The notes: generated by a model not told the origin, from the sequence alone. A stretch of DNA of 64,000 bases from Rhodovulum sulfidophilum (GCA_003241785.1 QFPW01000012.1:62001-126000); one strand, 5' to 3'. Numbered from the stretch's first letter, positions 28,966-37,933 are shown. Made by a program: numbers and translations.

Positions 28966-29721
28966 ATGATCATCGACACCCCCGAGGGCGCGCTCGCCTG
29001 CCGCGCCGCCGGCCCGGCCGACGCGCCGGGCCCGACGCTCGTCCTCGTCCACGGCATCCAGGGCACCGCCGCGGTCTGGACCGGCGTGCTGACCGGCCTC
29101 GCCACCGGCCGCCGCGTGCTCGCGCCGCATCTGCGCGGCCGCGCCGGCTCCTTCGCCCCGGCCGATCCGGCGGCGTACACGATGGCGGCCTTCGCGCGCG
29201 ATCTCGGCGCCGTTCTCGCCCGGGCGCCCCGCCAGGTCGTGCTGGTCGGCTGGAGCATGGGCTGCCTCGTCGCGCTCGAACATCTGCGCGCCCAGGGCGC
29301 GGACGGGCTCGCCGGGCTGGTGCTCGTCAGCGGCTCGGCCTGCCTCGCCACCCCCCCGGCGGCGGTCTGGTTTCGCGGCGACACGCCCGAGGCGATCGCC
29401 GCGAACGCCGAGGCGCGGGCCCGGCGGCTCGGCCTCGCCGAGACCGCGACCGGCATGGCCGTCGCCGGTTCCTGGATCAGCGCCCGCTCCCAGGACTACC
29501 GCCCCGCCCTCCGCGCCCTCGCGCTCCCGACGCTGGTCCTGCACGGCACCGAGGACCCCGAATGCCCGGTCGCGCATGGCGAGGCCCTCGCGGCCGGCAT
29601 CCCCGGCGCCCGGCTCAGCCTCTGGGAGGGCCACGGCCACGTGCCGATGGCGGCGGCGCCGGAGCGGTTCGCGGCCGAGCTCGACGGCTTCGTCCGCTCC
29701 CGCGCCACGATCGGCGCCTGA
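28966..29721 (+). CDS. Alpha/beta hydrolase
   Basis: 251 aa. The oxyanion segment LVHGIQG, nucleophile elbow GWSMGC (Ser), acid in HGTEDPECP and catalytic His in EGHGHVP complete the triad. The start follows GAGGGAGCACGGAC. It might cleave an ester, lactone or C-C bond in the pathway of this cluster; nothing in the sequence picks one. Cytoplasmic, no signal peptide. Confidence 0.88.
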   Translation: MIIDTPEGALACRAAGPADAPGPTLVLVHGIQGTAAVWTGVLTGLATGRRVLAPHLRGRAGSFAPADPAAYTMAAFARDLGAVLARAPRQVVLVGWSMGCLVALEHLRAQGADGLAGLVLVSGSACLATPPAAVWFRGDTPEAIAANAEARARRLGLAETATGMAVAGSWISARSQDYRPALRALALPTLVLHGTEDPECPVAHGEALAAGIPGARLSLWEGHGHVPMAAAPERFAAELDGFVRSRATIGA

Positions 29722-29730
29722 CGCTCCCGA

Positions 29731-29749
29731 CCGGTGATATCCCGGTGAT
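29731..29749 (+). repeat. Two CCGGTGAT direct repeats upstream of GntR gene
   Basis: CCGGTGAT occurs at 29731-29738 and 29742-29749, one helical turn apart, about 75 bp before the GntR start. It is a possible regulator site, but it does not resemble the glcD/MFS operator. Confidence 0.25.
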
Positions 29750-29823
29750 CCGCGTCTTGCATGCCTGCGACGCCTGACACAGAGTCGGCCCGGGGCGGAT
29801 TCTGACGGAAGGCCATCGACGGC

Positions 29824-30510
29824 ATGAACACCACTGCGACACCTCCCGCCGGGACGGCCGCGCGCGCGCGCGGCCGCGAGGAAGAGACGCTGACCGAACG
29901 CGCCTATGGCCGGATCGAGGAGATGATCGTCACCCTCGCGCTCCGTCCCGGCCAGGTGCTGTCCGAGGCGCAGCTCGCCGAGGAGCTCGGCATCGGCCGC
30001 ACCCCGGTGCGCGAGGCGCTGCAGCGGCTGGCGAGCGAGGGCCTCGTCAACGTGCTGCCCCGCCGCGGCGTGCTCGTCTCCGAGATCAACCTCTCGCGCC
30101 AGCTGCTGCTGCTCGAGCTCCGCCGCGAGGTGGAGCGGCTCTGCGCCCGCAAGGCCGCGGCCCGCGCCCTGCCCGAGGAGCGCGCCGATTTCGCCGAGCT
30201 CACCGACCGGCTGGCCGAGGTGGCGCGCGACCGCGACTATGTCGGCTTCATGCGGCTCGACCTCAGGTTCAACCAGGCGGTGGTCGCCGCCTGCCGCAAC
30301 GAATTCGCCGAACGCGCGATGCAGCGGATCCAGGGCCTGTCGCGCCGGTTCTGGTTCCAGCACTATCGCGAGACTCTCGATCTCGAGCGCTGCGCGCTCC
30401 TGCACGAGAAGGTGGCGCGGGCGATCGCCGAGGGCGATGGCGAGCGCGCGGCGGCGGCCTCGGACGCGCTGATCGACTATATCGTCGAATTCGCCCGCGC
30501 GACCGTCTGA
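29824..30510 (+). CDS. GntR-family regulator, FadR/FCD subfamily
   Basis: 228 aa. The winged helix-turn-helix is at about residues 23-85 (LTERAYGRIEEMIVTLALR, then ELGIGRTPVREALQRL), followed by an all-helical FCD effector domain with metal-binding-type residues (MRLDLRFNQAV, then HEKVARAI). FCD regulators usually sense carboxylates such as lactate, glycolate or uronates, in keeping with glcDEF in the cluster. It is the last plus-strand gene before the convergent MFS transporter and is the obvious candidate for the shared operator at 21945 and 32039. Confidence 0.92.
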   Translation: MNTTATPPAGTAARARGREEETLTERAYGRIEEMIVTLALRPGQVLSEAQLAEELGIGRTPVREALQRLASEGLVNVLPRRGVLVSEINLSRQLLLLELRREVERLCARKAAARALPEERADFAELTDRLAEVARDRDYVGFMRLDLRFNQAVVAACRNEFAERAMQRIQGLSRRFWFQHYRETLDLERCALLHEKVARAIAEGDGERAAAASDALIDYIVEFARATV

Positions 30511-30533
30511 GCCGGCGCCGGACGCGACGCGGC

Positions 30534-30551
30534 CGCCGGGTCTCCCCGGCG
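30534..30551. terminator. Hairpin between convergent GntR and MFS genes
   Basis: CGCCGGG-TCTC-CCCGGCG forms a 7-bp stem with a 4-nt loop in the 66-bp gap between two converging genes. The position suits a bidirectional terminator, though no T-tract follows on either strand. Confidence 0.5.
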
Positions 30552-30576
30552 ACCGCGCGTTCCCGAGGACCCGGGC

Positions 30577-31986
30577 TCAGTGCGAGATCGCCTCGAGCGA
30601 CTTGCCCTTGGTCTCGATGCCGAAGAGCCCGATCGCGATCGCCGCGACGACGAAGGACCCCGCGCCGAGCGCGAAGACCCCCTGGTTGCCCAGCGTCGGC
30701 AGCACGATCCCGATGATATAGGGCCCGAGCAGCGAGCCGACCCGGCCGATCGCCGAGGCGCAGCCCGCCCCCGTGGCGCGCGAGCGCGTCGGATAGAGTT
30801 CCGGCGTATAGGCGTAGAGCACCGACCACATGCCGAAGAGGAAGAACTGCATGCAGAGGCCGTAGGTGATCAGCATCGTGGTCGTCGGCGCGTTGCCGTA
30901 GAAATAGGCCGCGATCGCCGCGCCGATCAGCATCAGCATCGCGGTCGGCTTGCGGCCCCATCTGTCGAGCAGGATGGCCGCGGTGATGAAGCCCGGCACG
31001 CCGGCGAGCGAGATGGTGATCGTGTAGCTCACCGATTTCGTGACGCTGTGGCCCGCCTCCTGAAGCAGCGCGCTGAGCCAGGTGGTGAGCCCGTAGAAGC
31101 CGAGCAGCGCGAAGAACCAGACGGTCCAGATCATCAGCGTCCGGCTGGCGTAGCCGTCGGACCAGAGCGCCATGAAGGAGAAGCGGCGCTCGCCGCGCGG
31201 GCGCGGGGGCAGCGGCTTCGGCTGCTCGAGCCGGGTGCCCTCGGGCAGGCGTTTCAGCACCTTGGCCTCGATCCCGTCCATCACCTTCTCGGCCTCGCGC
31301 ACCCGGCCGCTGTCGGCGAGCCATCGCGGCGATTCGGGGATGAAGATCCGCACGATGAAGAGGAAGAGCGCGGGGAAGGCCTGGAACAGGAACATCGTGC
31401 GCCAGTCGAAATGCGTCAGGAAGAAGAGGCTGAGCAGGCCCGCGGCGATGAAGCCGAGCGGCCAGAACCCCTCGAGGATCGCAAGATAGCGGCCGCGTTT
31501 GGCCGTCGGCAGGAATTCCGAGAGGATCGCGAGCGCGACCGGGGATTCCATGCCCATGCCGAAGCCGAGCAGGAGCCGGGCGTAGCCGAGCGTCTGCGCG
31601 TCGGGCGCGTAGGCGCACCAGAGGCTGCCGAGCCCCCAGAACACCATGCTGACCTGAAAGACCATCTTGCGGCCGATCCGGTCGGCGAGCATGCCCGCGA
31701 GGGCCGCGCCGAGGAACATGCCGATGAAGCTCATGCTCGACAGGAGGCCGGCCTGGGCGGTGGTCAGGCCGAATTCCTCCCGGATCGAGCCGAGCAGAAA
31801 GGTCAGTGATCCGAGGTCGATGGAATCGAAGAACCAGGCCGTCGCGATGATCGCGAAGATCATCCGCTGGTATCCCGTCATGGGCAGCCGCTCGAGCCGG
31901 GCGGCGATCATGACGTCGGAAGCGGTGTCCGCCCTGGCACGGTTCGGGACGGCCCCCGCCCCGATGTCGGAAGCTAGATCTGACAC
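30577..31986 (-). CDS. MFS transporter, metabolite:proton symporter
   Basis: 469 aa, start GTG at 31986 preceded by AGGGAG; a longer frame to 32178 would run through the operator and is rejected. Twelve membrane segments are expected. Signature loops are present: LADRIGRK after TM2, PESPRWLA after TM6, LDRWGRKP in the C-half and ETKGKSLE at the end, which is the sugar-porter/NiaP/aromatic-acid symporter pattern. Because its promoter is nearly the same as that of glcD, it is very likely the uptake system for the compound degraded by the 22034-29721 cluster. Substrate unknown: aromatic or aliphatic carboxylates are favoured. Confidence 0.9.
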   Translation of the reverse strand: MSDLASDIGAGAVPNRARADTASDVMIAARLERLPMTGYQRMIFAIIATAWFFDSIDLGSLTFLLGSIREEFGLTTAQAGLLSSMSFIGMFLGAALAGMLADRIGRKMVFQVSMVFWGLGSLWCAYAPDAQTLGYARLLLGFGMGMESPVALAILSEFLPTAKRGRYLAILEGFWPLGFIAAGLLSLFFLTHFDWRTMFLFQAFPALFLFIVRIFIPESPRWLADSGRVREAEKVMDGIEAKVLKRLPEGTRLEQPKPLPPRPRGERRFSFMALWSDGYASRTLMIWTVWFFALLGFYGLTTWLSALLQEAGHSVTKSVSYTITISLAGVPGFITAAILLDRWGRKPTAMLMLIGAAIAAYFYGNAPTTTMLITYGLCMQFFLFGMWSVLYAYTPELYPTRSRATGAGCASAIGRVGSLLGPYIIGIVLPTLGNQGVFALGAGSFVVAAIAIGLFGIETKGKSLEAISH

Positions 31987-32022
31987 TGAGTTTGTCTCCC
32001 TGCGGTTCTTTGTTATCCCGCC

Positions 32023-32065
32023 AGCTAAGCAGATCGGGTACTGACATTCAACAAATATGTCAGTA
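32023..32065 (-). promoter_or_regulatory. MFS gene promoter with 9-bp-arm inverted-repeat operator
   Basis: TACTGACAT-N9-ATGTCAGTA (32039-32065) is a perfect inverted repeat with 9-bp arms. On the minus strand it overlaps -35 TTGAAT (32046-32051), followed by 17 bp and -10 TTAGCT (32023-32028), 37 bp before the GTG start. The block mirrors the glcD promoter in sequence and spacing. Confidence 0.7.
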
Positions 32066-32107
32066 GTGTGCGTAGGACATGGGTCCCGGCCGCGCCGCGC
32101 GACCGCC

Positions 32108-32130
32108 CCTCCCGGGGCATCGCCGGGAGG
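32108..32130. other. Strong hairpin in divergent MFS/parD intergenic region
   Basis: CCTCCCGG-N7-CCGGGAGG, 8-bp perfect stem. It lies between two divergently read genes where no terminator is needed, so it may mark an old junction between modules. The rest of 32066-32224 shows nothing recognisable. Confidence 0.4.
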
Positions 32131-32224
32131 CGATCCTTCCGCCGCGCGGCGGGTCGCGGGCGGCGACGCCAGGGCCACGCGCCGCTCCGGGGGCGAAGGC
32201 GCGGATTGATTTCCGGCGCCGGTT

Positions 32225-32241
32225 GTGTGAATATTTCATAC
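32225..32241 (+). promoter_or_regulatory. Candidate ParD operator
   Basis: GTGTGAATATTTCATAC is an AT-rich imperfect palindrome (6 of 8 pairs) 23 bp upstream of parD. Type II antitoxins commonly repress their own promoter at such sites. Confidence 0.4.
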
Positions 32242-32263
32242 CCCACGCGAAGGAGTCGCCCCT

Positions 32264-32530
32264 TTGACCGTCCGCACCACCCTGAGCTTCACCGAGCGCC
32301 ACCACGGCTTCCTGCAGGGCAAGGTCGAGGACGGCGTCTTCGCCAGCACGAGCGCCGCGGTCGCCGCGGCGGTGGAGATGCTGATCGCCGAGGATCTGGC
32401 GCGGGAGACCGCGCTCGCGGCGCTGGCCGAGGAGATCCGCGCCCGCGCCGCCACCCCGCCGGCCGCCTACCTGCCGCTCGAGGAAACGCTGGCCGAGGTC
32501 CGGCGCGGGCTCGGCGGCGCGGAGCGCTGA
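32264..32530 (+). CDS. parD: ParD-like antitoxin
   Basis: 88 aa, start TTG at 32264 behind a good GAAGGAG site; no ATG or GTG is available before the conserved N-terminus. TVRTTLSFTERHHGFLQGKV is the ribbon-helix-helix DNA-binding part, and EDGVFASTSAAVAAAVEML matches the ParD/CopG antitoxin pattern. The C-terminal region would wrap the toxin. It is followed 11 bp downstream by the ParE-like gene. The pair probably stabilises the plasmid by post-segregational killing; it lies about 10 kb from the replication module. Confidence 0.82.
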   Translation: MTVRTTLSFTERHHGFLQGKVEDGVFASTSAAVAAAVEMLIAEDLARETALAALAEEIRARAATPPAAYLPLEETLAEVRRGLGGAER

Positions 32531-32541
32531 CCGCCGCGACC

Positions 32542-32868
32542 ATGCCCCCGCCCCGGCCCTATCAGGTGCGCCTGCATCCCGGCGCGCGCGACGATCTGAT
32601 CCGGATCGCCGAGGGGATCGCCGCGCGGGCCGGACGCGCCGCCGCCGAGCGGCGGCTCGACGCCTTCGCGACCGCGCTGCGCCAGCTCGGCCTGACGCCG
32701 CGCAAGGGCTCGCTCCGCGACGAGATCCTGCCCGGCCTGCGCGCCATCCCCGCCGCCGGCCGCGGCGTGGTCGCCTTCGTCGTCGACGAGGCGGCCGGCG
32801 AGGTCCGGGTCCTCGCGATCAGCTACGCGGGCTCCGACTGGCTCGGGCCGGTCCGCGACCGCGGCTGA
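32542..32868 (+). CDS. parE: ParE/RelE-superfamily toxin
   Basis: 108 aa. The N-terminal YQVRLHPGARDDLIRIAEGI is the typical ParE/RelE opening, followed by LRDEILPGLRAIPAAG and VRVLAISYAGSDW. ParE toxins inhibit DNA gyrase; RelE-type relatives cleave mRNA, and the sequence alone leaves a small chance of the latter. The start is taken as the ATG at 32542. The next gene, a flavoprotein, starts 6 bp downstream, so read-through is likely. Confidence 0.82.
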   Translation: MPPPRPYQVRLHPGARDDLIRIAEGIAARAGRAAAERRLDAFATALRQLGLTPRKGSLRDEILPGLRAIPAAGRGVVAFVVDEAAGEVRVLAISYAGSDWLGPVRDRG

Positions 32869-32874
32869 GGCGCG

Positions 32875-34164
32875 ATGCCGCTCGCCCCGCTCAGCCACGG
32901 CCTCTGGGCGCTGACCGCCCCGCCCGCCCCGGCGACGCCTCCCCTCGCGGGCCCGGCCGAGACCGCCGTCGCGATCATCGGCGCGGGCTACACCGGCCTC
33001 TCCGCGGCGCTCCACCTCGCCGAGGCCGGGATCGCCGCCACCGTGCTGGAGGCCGAGGAGGTCGGTTTCGGCGGCGCCGGGCGCAACGTCGGCCTCGTCA
33101 ACGCCGGCATGTGGGTGCGCCCGGACGACCTCGCCGCCACGCTCGGCGCCGATCATGGCGCGCGGCTGATCTGCTTTCTCGGCGGCGCCCCGCGCGCGGT
33201 CTTCGCGCTGGTCGACCGCCACGGCATCGCCTGCGAGGCCCGGCCCGCCGGCACGCTGCATTGCGCGGCGGGCGCCGCCGGCCGCGCCGAGATCGAGACG
33301 CGGGCGCAGCAGTGGCAGGCGCGCGGCGCCCCGGTCGAGCTGCTTTCGGCGGCCGAGACGCGGGCGCGGATCGGCGGCGGCGCCTACGCGGGCGCCCTGC
33401 TCGACCACCGCGCCGGCACGATCCAGCCCCTCGCCTTCGCCCGCGGCCTCGCCGCCGCGGCGATGCGCGCGGGGGCGGCGGTCCATACCGGCTCCCCGGT
33501 GACGGCGGCGGTCCGGGATGGCCGAAACAGCGACGGCGGCGACTGGCGCCTCGCGACCCCGGGCGGCGTGCTCCGGGCGAAATGGGTGATCGTGGCGACC
33601 GACGCCTATACGAGGGAGGTCTGGCCCGCGCTGCGCCGGGGCCAGGTCCACCTGCCCTATTTCAACCTGGCGACCGAACCGGCGCCGGAGTCGGCCGGGA
33701 TCCTGCCGGGCGGCGAGGGCTGCTGGGACACGCGCCAGGTGCTGACCTCGATCCGGACCGACGCCGCCGGCCGGCTCATCCTCGGAAGCGTCGGGCGGCT
33801 CGGCGCGGTCGACCGCCCGATCCACGAAGCCTGGGCGCGGCGCACGCTGGCGCGGCTCTTCCCCGCGCTCGGCGAGGTCGCCTTCGAGAGCGCCTGGTTC
33901 GGCCAGATCGGCATGACCGCGACCCACCTGCCCGCCTTCCACCAGCTCGACGCCCGCGTCGTCGCGGTCGCGGGCTACAACGGCCGGGGCATCGCGCCGG
34001 GCGTCGCCTTCGGCCGGGCGCTGGCCGAGCACGCGATGGGGGAACGGCCCGCCGAGGCGATGCCGCTGCCGGTCAGCCCGGCCGGGTCGGCGCGGTTCCG
34101 CGCGGCGCGCGAGGCCTGGATCCGGTTCGGCGCGGGCCTCGTCCACGCGCTCGCCGGGCGCTGA
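32875..34164 (+). CDS. FAD-dependent amine/D-amino-acid oxidase (DAO family)
   Basis: 429 aa. The N-terminal FAD motif AIIGAGYTGLSAALHLAEAG lies near residue 35; GFGGAGRNVGLVNAGM and the C-terminal VVAVAGYNGRGIAPGVAFG match the DAO family, notably the gamma-glutamylputrescine oxidase/glycine oxidase branch. It would oxidise an amine or secondary amino acid with FAD. It has no obvious pathway partner; the upstream parDE pair probably shares its transcript by accident. Ends 18 bp before the convergent ssuB gene. Confidence 0.87.
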   Translation: MPLAPLSHGLWALTAPPAPATPPLAGPAETAVAIIGAGYTGLSAALHLAEAGIAATVLEAEEVGFGGAGRNVGLVNAGMWVRPDDLAATLGADHGARLICFLGGAPRAVFALVDRHGIACEARPAGTLHCAAGAAGRAEIETRAQQWQARGAPVELLSAAETRARIGGGAYAGALLDHRAGTIQPLAFARGLAAAAMRAGAAVHTGSPVTAAVRDGRNSDGGDWRLATPGGVLRAKWVIVATDAYTREVWPALRRGQVHLPYFNLATEPAPESAGILPGGEGCWDTRQVLTSIRTDAAGRLILGSVGRLGAVDRPIHEAWARRTLARLFPALGEVAFESAWFGQIGMTATHLPAFHQLDARVVAVAGYNGRGIAPGVAFGRALAEHAMGERPAEAMPLPVSPAGSARFRAAREAWIRFGAGLVHALAGR

Positions 34165-34182
34165 CCGGCGCCGGCCTGGCCC

Positions 34183-34971
34183 TTAGCCCCGGTGCTCGTC
34201 GCCGAAGAGCTGCGCGAGGATCCGGGCCTCGAGCCGCGCGATCTCCGGCGCGCCATGCCGGCGGGGCCGCGGGATCGGCACCGGCAGATCGAGCGCGATC
34301 CGGCCCTCGTCGAGCACGATCACCCGGTCCGCGAGCACGACCGCCTCGGCCACATCATGCGTCACCAGGACGGCGGTGAAGCCCTGGTCGCGCCAGATCC
34401 GCTCCAGGAGCGCCTGCATCTCGATCCGGGTCAGCGCGTCGAGCGCGCCGAGCGGCTCGTCGAGCGCGAGGATGCTCGGCTCGCCGACCAGCGCGCGCGC
34501 CAGCGCCACGCGCTGCCGCTGCCCGCCCGAGAGCACCGAGGGCCAGTCGCCCGCGCGTTCGGCGAGGCCGACCTCGCCCAGCCGCGCCGCCGCCCGGTCG
34601 CGCGCCGCGGCGCCCTTGGCGATCCCGGTCAGCCCGACGGCCACGTTGTCGACGATCCGCGCCCAGGGCAGGAGCCGCGGCTCCTGGAACATGATCCGCG
34701 TGTCCGTCGCCCCGCGCGCCGGCGCCGCGTGCCGGATCTCGCCCGCAGTCGGCCGGTCGAGCCCGGCCAGCAGCCGCAGCAGCGTGGACTTGCCGCAGCC
34801 GCTCTTGCCGATGATCGCGAGGAACTGGCCCTTCGGCACCACGAGATCGATGCCGTCGAGCACCGGCTTGTCGCCGAAGCGCTTCACCAGCCCCCGGATC
34901 TCGAAGGCCGGCGGCGCCTCGGCCTCCGGAAAGACGGTGGCCGCGTCGAAGGAGATTTGCCGGTCGAGCAT
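34183..34971 (-). CDS. ssuB: Sulfonate/nitrate-type ABC transporter ATP-binding protein
   Basis: 262 aa. Walker [10 protein letters not shown], signature [15 protein letters not shown] and Walker [13 protein letters not shown] are intact; the overall sequence is of the SsuB/TauB/NrtD family. It is the last gene of the sulfonate cluster, 11 bp after ssuC, and powers import of alkanesulfonates captured by either of the two SsuA proteins. Family members also serve taurine or nitrate; the SsuD genes argue for sulfonates. Confidence 0.92.
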   Translation of the reverse strand: MLDRQISFDAATVFPEAEAPPAFEIRGLVKRFGDKPVLDGIDLVVPKGQFLAIIGKSGCGKSTLLRLLAGLDRPTAGEIRHAAPARGATDTRIMFQEPRLLPWARIVDNVAVGLTGIAKGAAARDRAAARLGEVGLAERAGDWPSVLSGGQRQRVALARALVGEPSILALDEPLGALDALTRIEMQALLERIWRDQGFTAVLVTHDVAEAVVLADRVIVLDEGRIALDLPVPIPRPRRHGAPEIARLEARILAQLFGDEHRG

Positions 34972-34982
34972 GGGTCGTTACC

Positions 34983-35750
34983 TCAGACGTTCTGGAACGC
35001 GGGATGCCAGGCGAGCGTGCGGCGCTCGGCGAGGCGGGCGAGACTGTCGGCGAGCTTGCCGAGCAGCGCGTAGATCAGGATCGAGAGGACGACCACGTCG
35101 ATCATCAGGAATTCCCGGGCCTGCATCGCCATGTAGCCGAGGCCGGAGGAGGCCGAGATGGTCTCGGCGACGATCAGCGTCAGCCACATGATGCCGAGCG
35201 CGTAGCGCAGCCCGGTGAAGATCGAGGGCAGCGCGCCGGGCAGGATCACCTTGCGGAACAGCTCGAACGGCTTCATCCCGTAGATCCGCCCCATCTCGAC
35301 GAGCTGCGGATCGACGCCCTGGATGCCGAGGAGCGTGTTGACGTAGATCGGGAAGAACACGCCGAGCGCCACGAGGAACAGTTTCGCCTCCTCGTCGATG
35401 CCGAACCACAGGATGACGAGCGGGATCAGCGCCAGATGCGGGATGTTGCGGATCATCTGCAGCGTCGTGTCGGTCATGTCGCGCGAGAGCCGCGACAGGC
35501 CGTTGGCGAGGCCGAGCGCGAAGCCGATCGTGCCGCCGATCGCGAACCCGGCCAGCGCGCGCCAGGCCGAGACGCCGATGTTGCGGATGAGCTCGCCCGA
35601 GACGAGCAGCTTCCAGAAGGCCGCGATCACCGCCGAGGGCGCCGGCAGCACATTGGCCGAGATGAGGCCCGCCCGCGCGAGCGCCTCCCAGCCGAGCAGG
35701 ATCACGACCGGAAGGATCCAGCCGAGCGAGCCGCGCGCGATCCCCTTCAT
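34983..35750 (-). CDS. ssuC: Sulfonate ABC transporter permease
   Basis: 255 aa with about six membrane segments. The coupling-loop motif [20 protein letters not shown] and following [16 protein letters not shown] are characteristic of the SsuC/TauC family. It overlaps the ssuD gene upstream by 4 bp. The only permease gene in the cluster, so both binding proteins must share it. Confidence 0.92.
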   Translation of the reverse strand: MKGIARGSLGWILPVVILLGWEALARAGLISANVLPAPSAVIAAFWKLLVSGELIRNIGVSAWRALAGFAIGGTIGFALGLANGLSRLSRDMTDTTLQMIRNIPHLALIPLVILWFGIDEEAKLFLVALGVFFPIYVNTLLGIQGVDPQLVEMGRIYGMKPFELFRKVILPGALPSIFTGLRYALGIMWLTLIVAETISASSGLGYMAMQAREFLMIDVVVLSILIYALLGKLADSLARLAERRTLAWHPAFQNV

Positions 35751-36913
35751 GACGCCTCCCGCAGTTCCGCCGCGCGGGGGCTCTCGCCGCCGATCGCGAA
35801 TTCGTTGTGGATCTTCTCGCCCGCGCCGAGCGCGTCGCGCCCGAGGCCGAGCGCGGGGAACAGCATCTCGGCGACGCGGTAGGCCTCCTCGAGATGCGGA
35901 TAGCCCGAGCCGATCACCGTATCGACGCCGATCGCCTGGTATTCCCTAAGCCGCGCCGCGACCTGTTCCGGCGTGCCGACCAGCGCGGTGCCCGCGCCGC
36001 GCCGGACGAGGCCGACGCCGGCCCAGAGGTTCGGGCTCACCACCAGCCGGTCGCGCCGGCCGCCGTGCAGCTCGGCCATGCGGCGCTGGCCGACCGAGTC
36101 CATCGTCTTCAGGAACTGCGCCTGCGCGCGCTCGATCTGCGCGTCGGTGACGTGGGAGATCAGCTCCTCGGCCGCCGCCCAGGCCTTCTCCTCGGTCTCG
36201 CGCACGATGAAATGCAGCCGGATGCCGAATTTCAGCTTGCGCCCGCGCGCGGTCGCCCGCGCCTGGGCGGCGGCGACCTTCTCGGCGACCAGCGCCGGCG
36301 GCTCGCCCCAGGTCAGGTAGGTGTCGACCAGCTCGGCCGCGAGCTCCTGCCCCGCCTCGGAGGAACCGCCGAACCAGAGCGGCGGCGCCGGCCGCTGCAG
36401 CGGCGGGATGTCGAGCCGCCCGCCTTCGACGCGGTAATGGTCGCCGTGGAAATCGACCGTCTTGCCCGCGAGCAGGTCCTGCCAGATCGCCAGGAACTCG
36501 CGCGCCTGGTCGTAGCGCTGGTCGTGCGGCAGGAAGACGCCGTCCCCCGCGAGCTCGGTCGGGTCGCCGCCGACCACGACGTTGAGCAGGAGCCGCCCGC
36601 CGGTCAGCCGGTCGAGCGCCGCGGTCTGCCGCGCGGCGTAGCCCGGCGAGACGACGCCGGGCCGGAGCGCCACGAGGAATTTCAGCCGCTCGGTCACCGG
36701 CGCGAGGCCGGCGGCGGCGATCCAGCTGTCGTCGCAGCTGCGGCCCGTGGGCAAGAGCACGCCCGGGAAGCCGAGCCGGTCCGCCGCCTCGGCCACGGCG
36801 CGGAAATAGCCGTGGTCGGGCGGGCGCTGGCGGCTTTCGGAGCCGAGATAGCTGCCGTCGCCATGCGTCGGGATGAACCAGAAGAAATTGATCGGATTGG
36901 TCGGACCGGCCAT
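35747..36913 (-). CDS. ssuD: FMNH2-dependent alkanesulfonate monooxygenase (copy 1)
   Basis: 388 aa, start at 36913 behind [34 protein letters not shown] (active-site Cys), [15 protein letters not shown] (active-site Arg/His) and [12 protein letters not shown] closely follow E. coli SsuD. The enzyme splits R-CH2-SO3- into sulfite and an aldehyde using O2 and FMNH2. No ssuE flavin-reductase gene is present in the cluster, so FMNH2 must come from elsewhere. This copy is the more E. coli-like of the two. Confidence 0.93.
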   Translation of the reverse strand: MAGPTNPINFFWFIPTHGDGSYLGSESRQRPPDHGYFRAVAEAADRLGFPGVLLPTGRSCDDSWIAAAGLAPVTERLKFLVALRPGVVSPGYAARQTAALDRLTGGRLLLNVVVGGDPTELAGDGVFLPHDQRYDQAREFLAIWQDLLAGKTVDFHGDHYRVEGGRLDIPPLQRPAPPLWFGGSSEAGQELAAELVDTYLTWGEPPALVAEKVAAAQARATARGRKLKFGIRLHFIVRETEEKAWAAAEELISHVTDAQIERAQAQFLKTMDSVGQRRMAELHGGRRDRLVVSPNLWAGVGLVRRGAGTALVGTPEQVAARLREYQAIGVDTVIGSGYPHLEEAYRVAEMLFPALGLGRDALGAGEKIHNEFAIGGESPRAAELREAS

Positions 36914-36926
36914 CGGCGGGGCTCCC

Positions 36927-37889
36927 TCAGATGTTGGGCTTCTCGCCCCAGGCATAGGCGGTGACGTCGATCGCCTTCGGAATGAGACCGAGCTCGAAGA
37001 AGGCGTCGGCGATCGCCTGCTGCTTGGCGAGCGTCTCCTCGGTGATCGGATAGACCGCGATCTCGTAGCGGTTCACCGCCACTTTCTGCGCCGCGAGATC
37101 GACGCCGGTCGCCTGCGCGGAGATCTCCGCGAGGTCGTCGCGATGCGCGGCGCCCCACCGGGTCGCCGCCGCGATCTCCTGCAGCGCCGCGTCGACCACG
37201 TCGGGATGCGCCTCGGCGAAGGAGCGGTTGGCGAGGTAGAAGGAATTGCTCTGCAGCGCCGGGTCGGTCTCCGAGGTCGCGAGCAGCCGCGCGCCGTGGC
37301 GCTGCTCGGCGAGCGCGAGATAGGGGTCCCAGACCGTCCAGGCGTCGACAGCGCCGCTGGCGAAGGCGGCCGCCGCGTCGGCCGGCGCGAGATAGCTCGG
37401 CTGGATCGCGTCGAAGCCGAGCCCGCCGACCTTCAGCGCCTGCACGGTGAAATTGTGCGAGCTCGATCCCTTGGCGAGCGCCACGCGCTTGCCCTCGAGA
37501 TCGGCGATCTCCTTGGTCTCCGAATCCTCGGGCACCAGGATCCCCGAGAAGACCGAAGGCGTGCTCGCGACATAGACGAGGTTGGCGCCCGCCGCCTGGG
37601 CGAAGATCGGCGGCGCGTCGCCGACGAAGCCGATGTCGACCGCGCCGCTGCCGAGTGCTTCGAGGAGCGGCGGGCCGAACTGGAACTCGACCCACTCGAC
37701 CTTGTCGACGCCGAGCTCGGCGAGCCGCTTCTCGAGCAGCTCCTGCTTGCGCGCGATGACGAGGATCGAGGCGCTCTTCTGGTAGCCGACCTTGAAGCTC
37801 TCCGGCGCCTCGGCGAAGGCGGCGCCGCCCGAGAGCGCCAGGGCCGCGGCCACCGCGAAGCTGGCGAGGGTGTTTCTGCGTGTGATCAT
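36927..37889 (-). CDS. ssuA: Sulfonate ABC transporter substrate-binding protein (copy 1)
   Basis: 320 aa with an N-terminal signal peptide (MITRRNT, hydrophobic core, cleavage after GAAFA). The mature part begins [39 protein letters not shown] and [11 protein letters not shown] match SsuA. It is located 13 bp upstream of the first ssuD copy. It should bind aliphatic sulfonates in the periplasm. Confidence 0.92.
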   Translation of the reverse strand: MITRRNTLASFAVAAALALSGGAAFAEAPESFKVGYQKSASILVIARKQELLEKRLAELGVDKVEWVEFQFGPPLLEALGSGAVDIGFVGDAPPIFAQAAGANLVYVASTPSVFSGILVPEDSETKEIADLEGKRVALAKGSSSHNFTVQALKVGGLGFDAIQPSYLAPADAAAAFASGAVDAWTVWDPYLALAEQRHGARLLATSETDPALQSNSFYLANRSFAEAHPDVVDAALQEIAAATRWGAAHRDDLAEISAQATGVDLAAQKVAVNRYEIAVYPITEETLAKQQAIADAFFELGLIPKAIDVTAYAWGEKPNI

Positions 37890-37915
37890 CGTGGCGCTCC
37901 CGCGCGACGGGCGCG

Positions 37916-37933
37916 CGCGTCCCGAGGGACGCG
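37916..37933 (-). terminator. Hairpin between ssuD copy 2 and ssuA copy 1
   Basis: CGCGTCCC-GA-GGGACGCG, an 8-bp perfect stem in the 76-bp gap between the two ssuA-ssuD units. It may attenuate transcription or protect mRNA ends at the duplication boundary; no T-tract. Confidence 0.5.

Noticed and set aside
31987..32178. Longer N-terminus for the MFS transporter
   Set aside because: The added 64 residues would be coded by the promoter and operator, are not membrane-protein-like, and the GTG at 31986 has a good ribosome-binding site.
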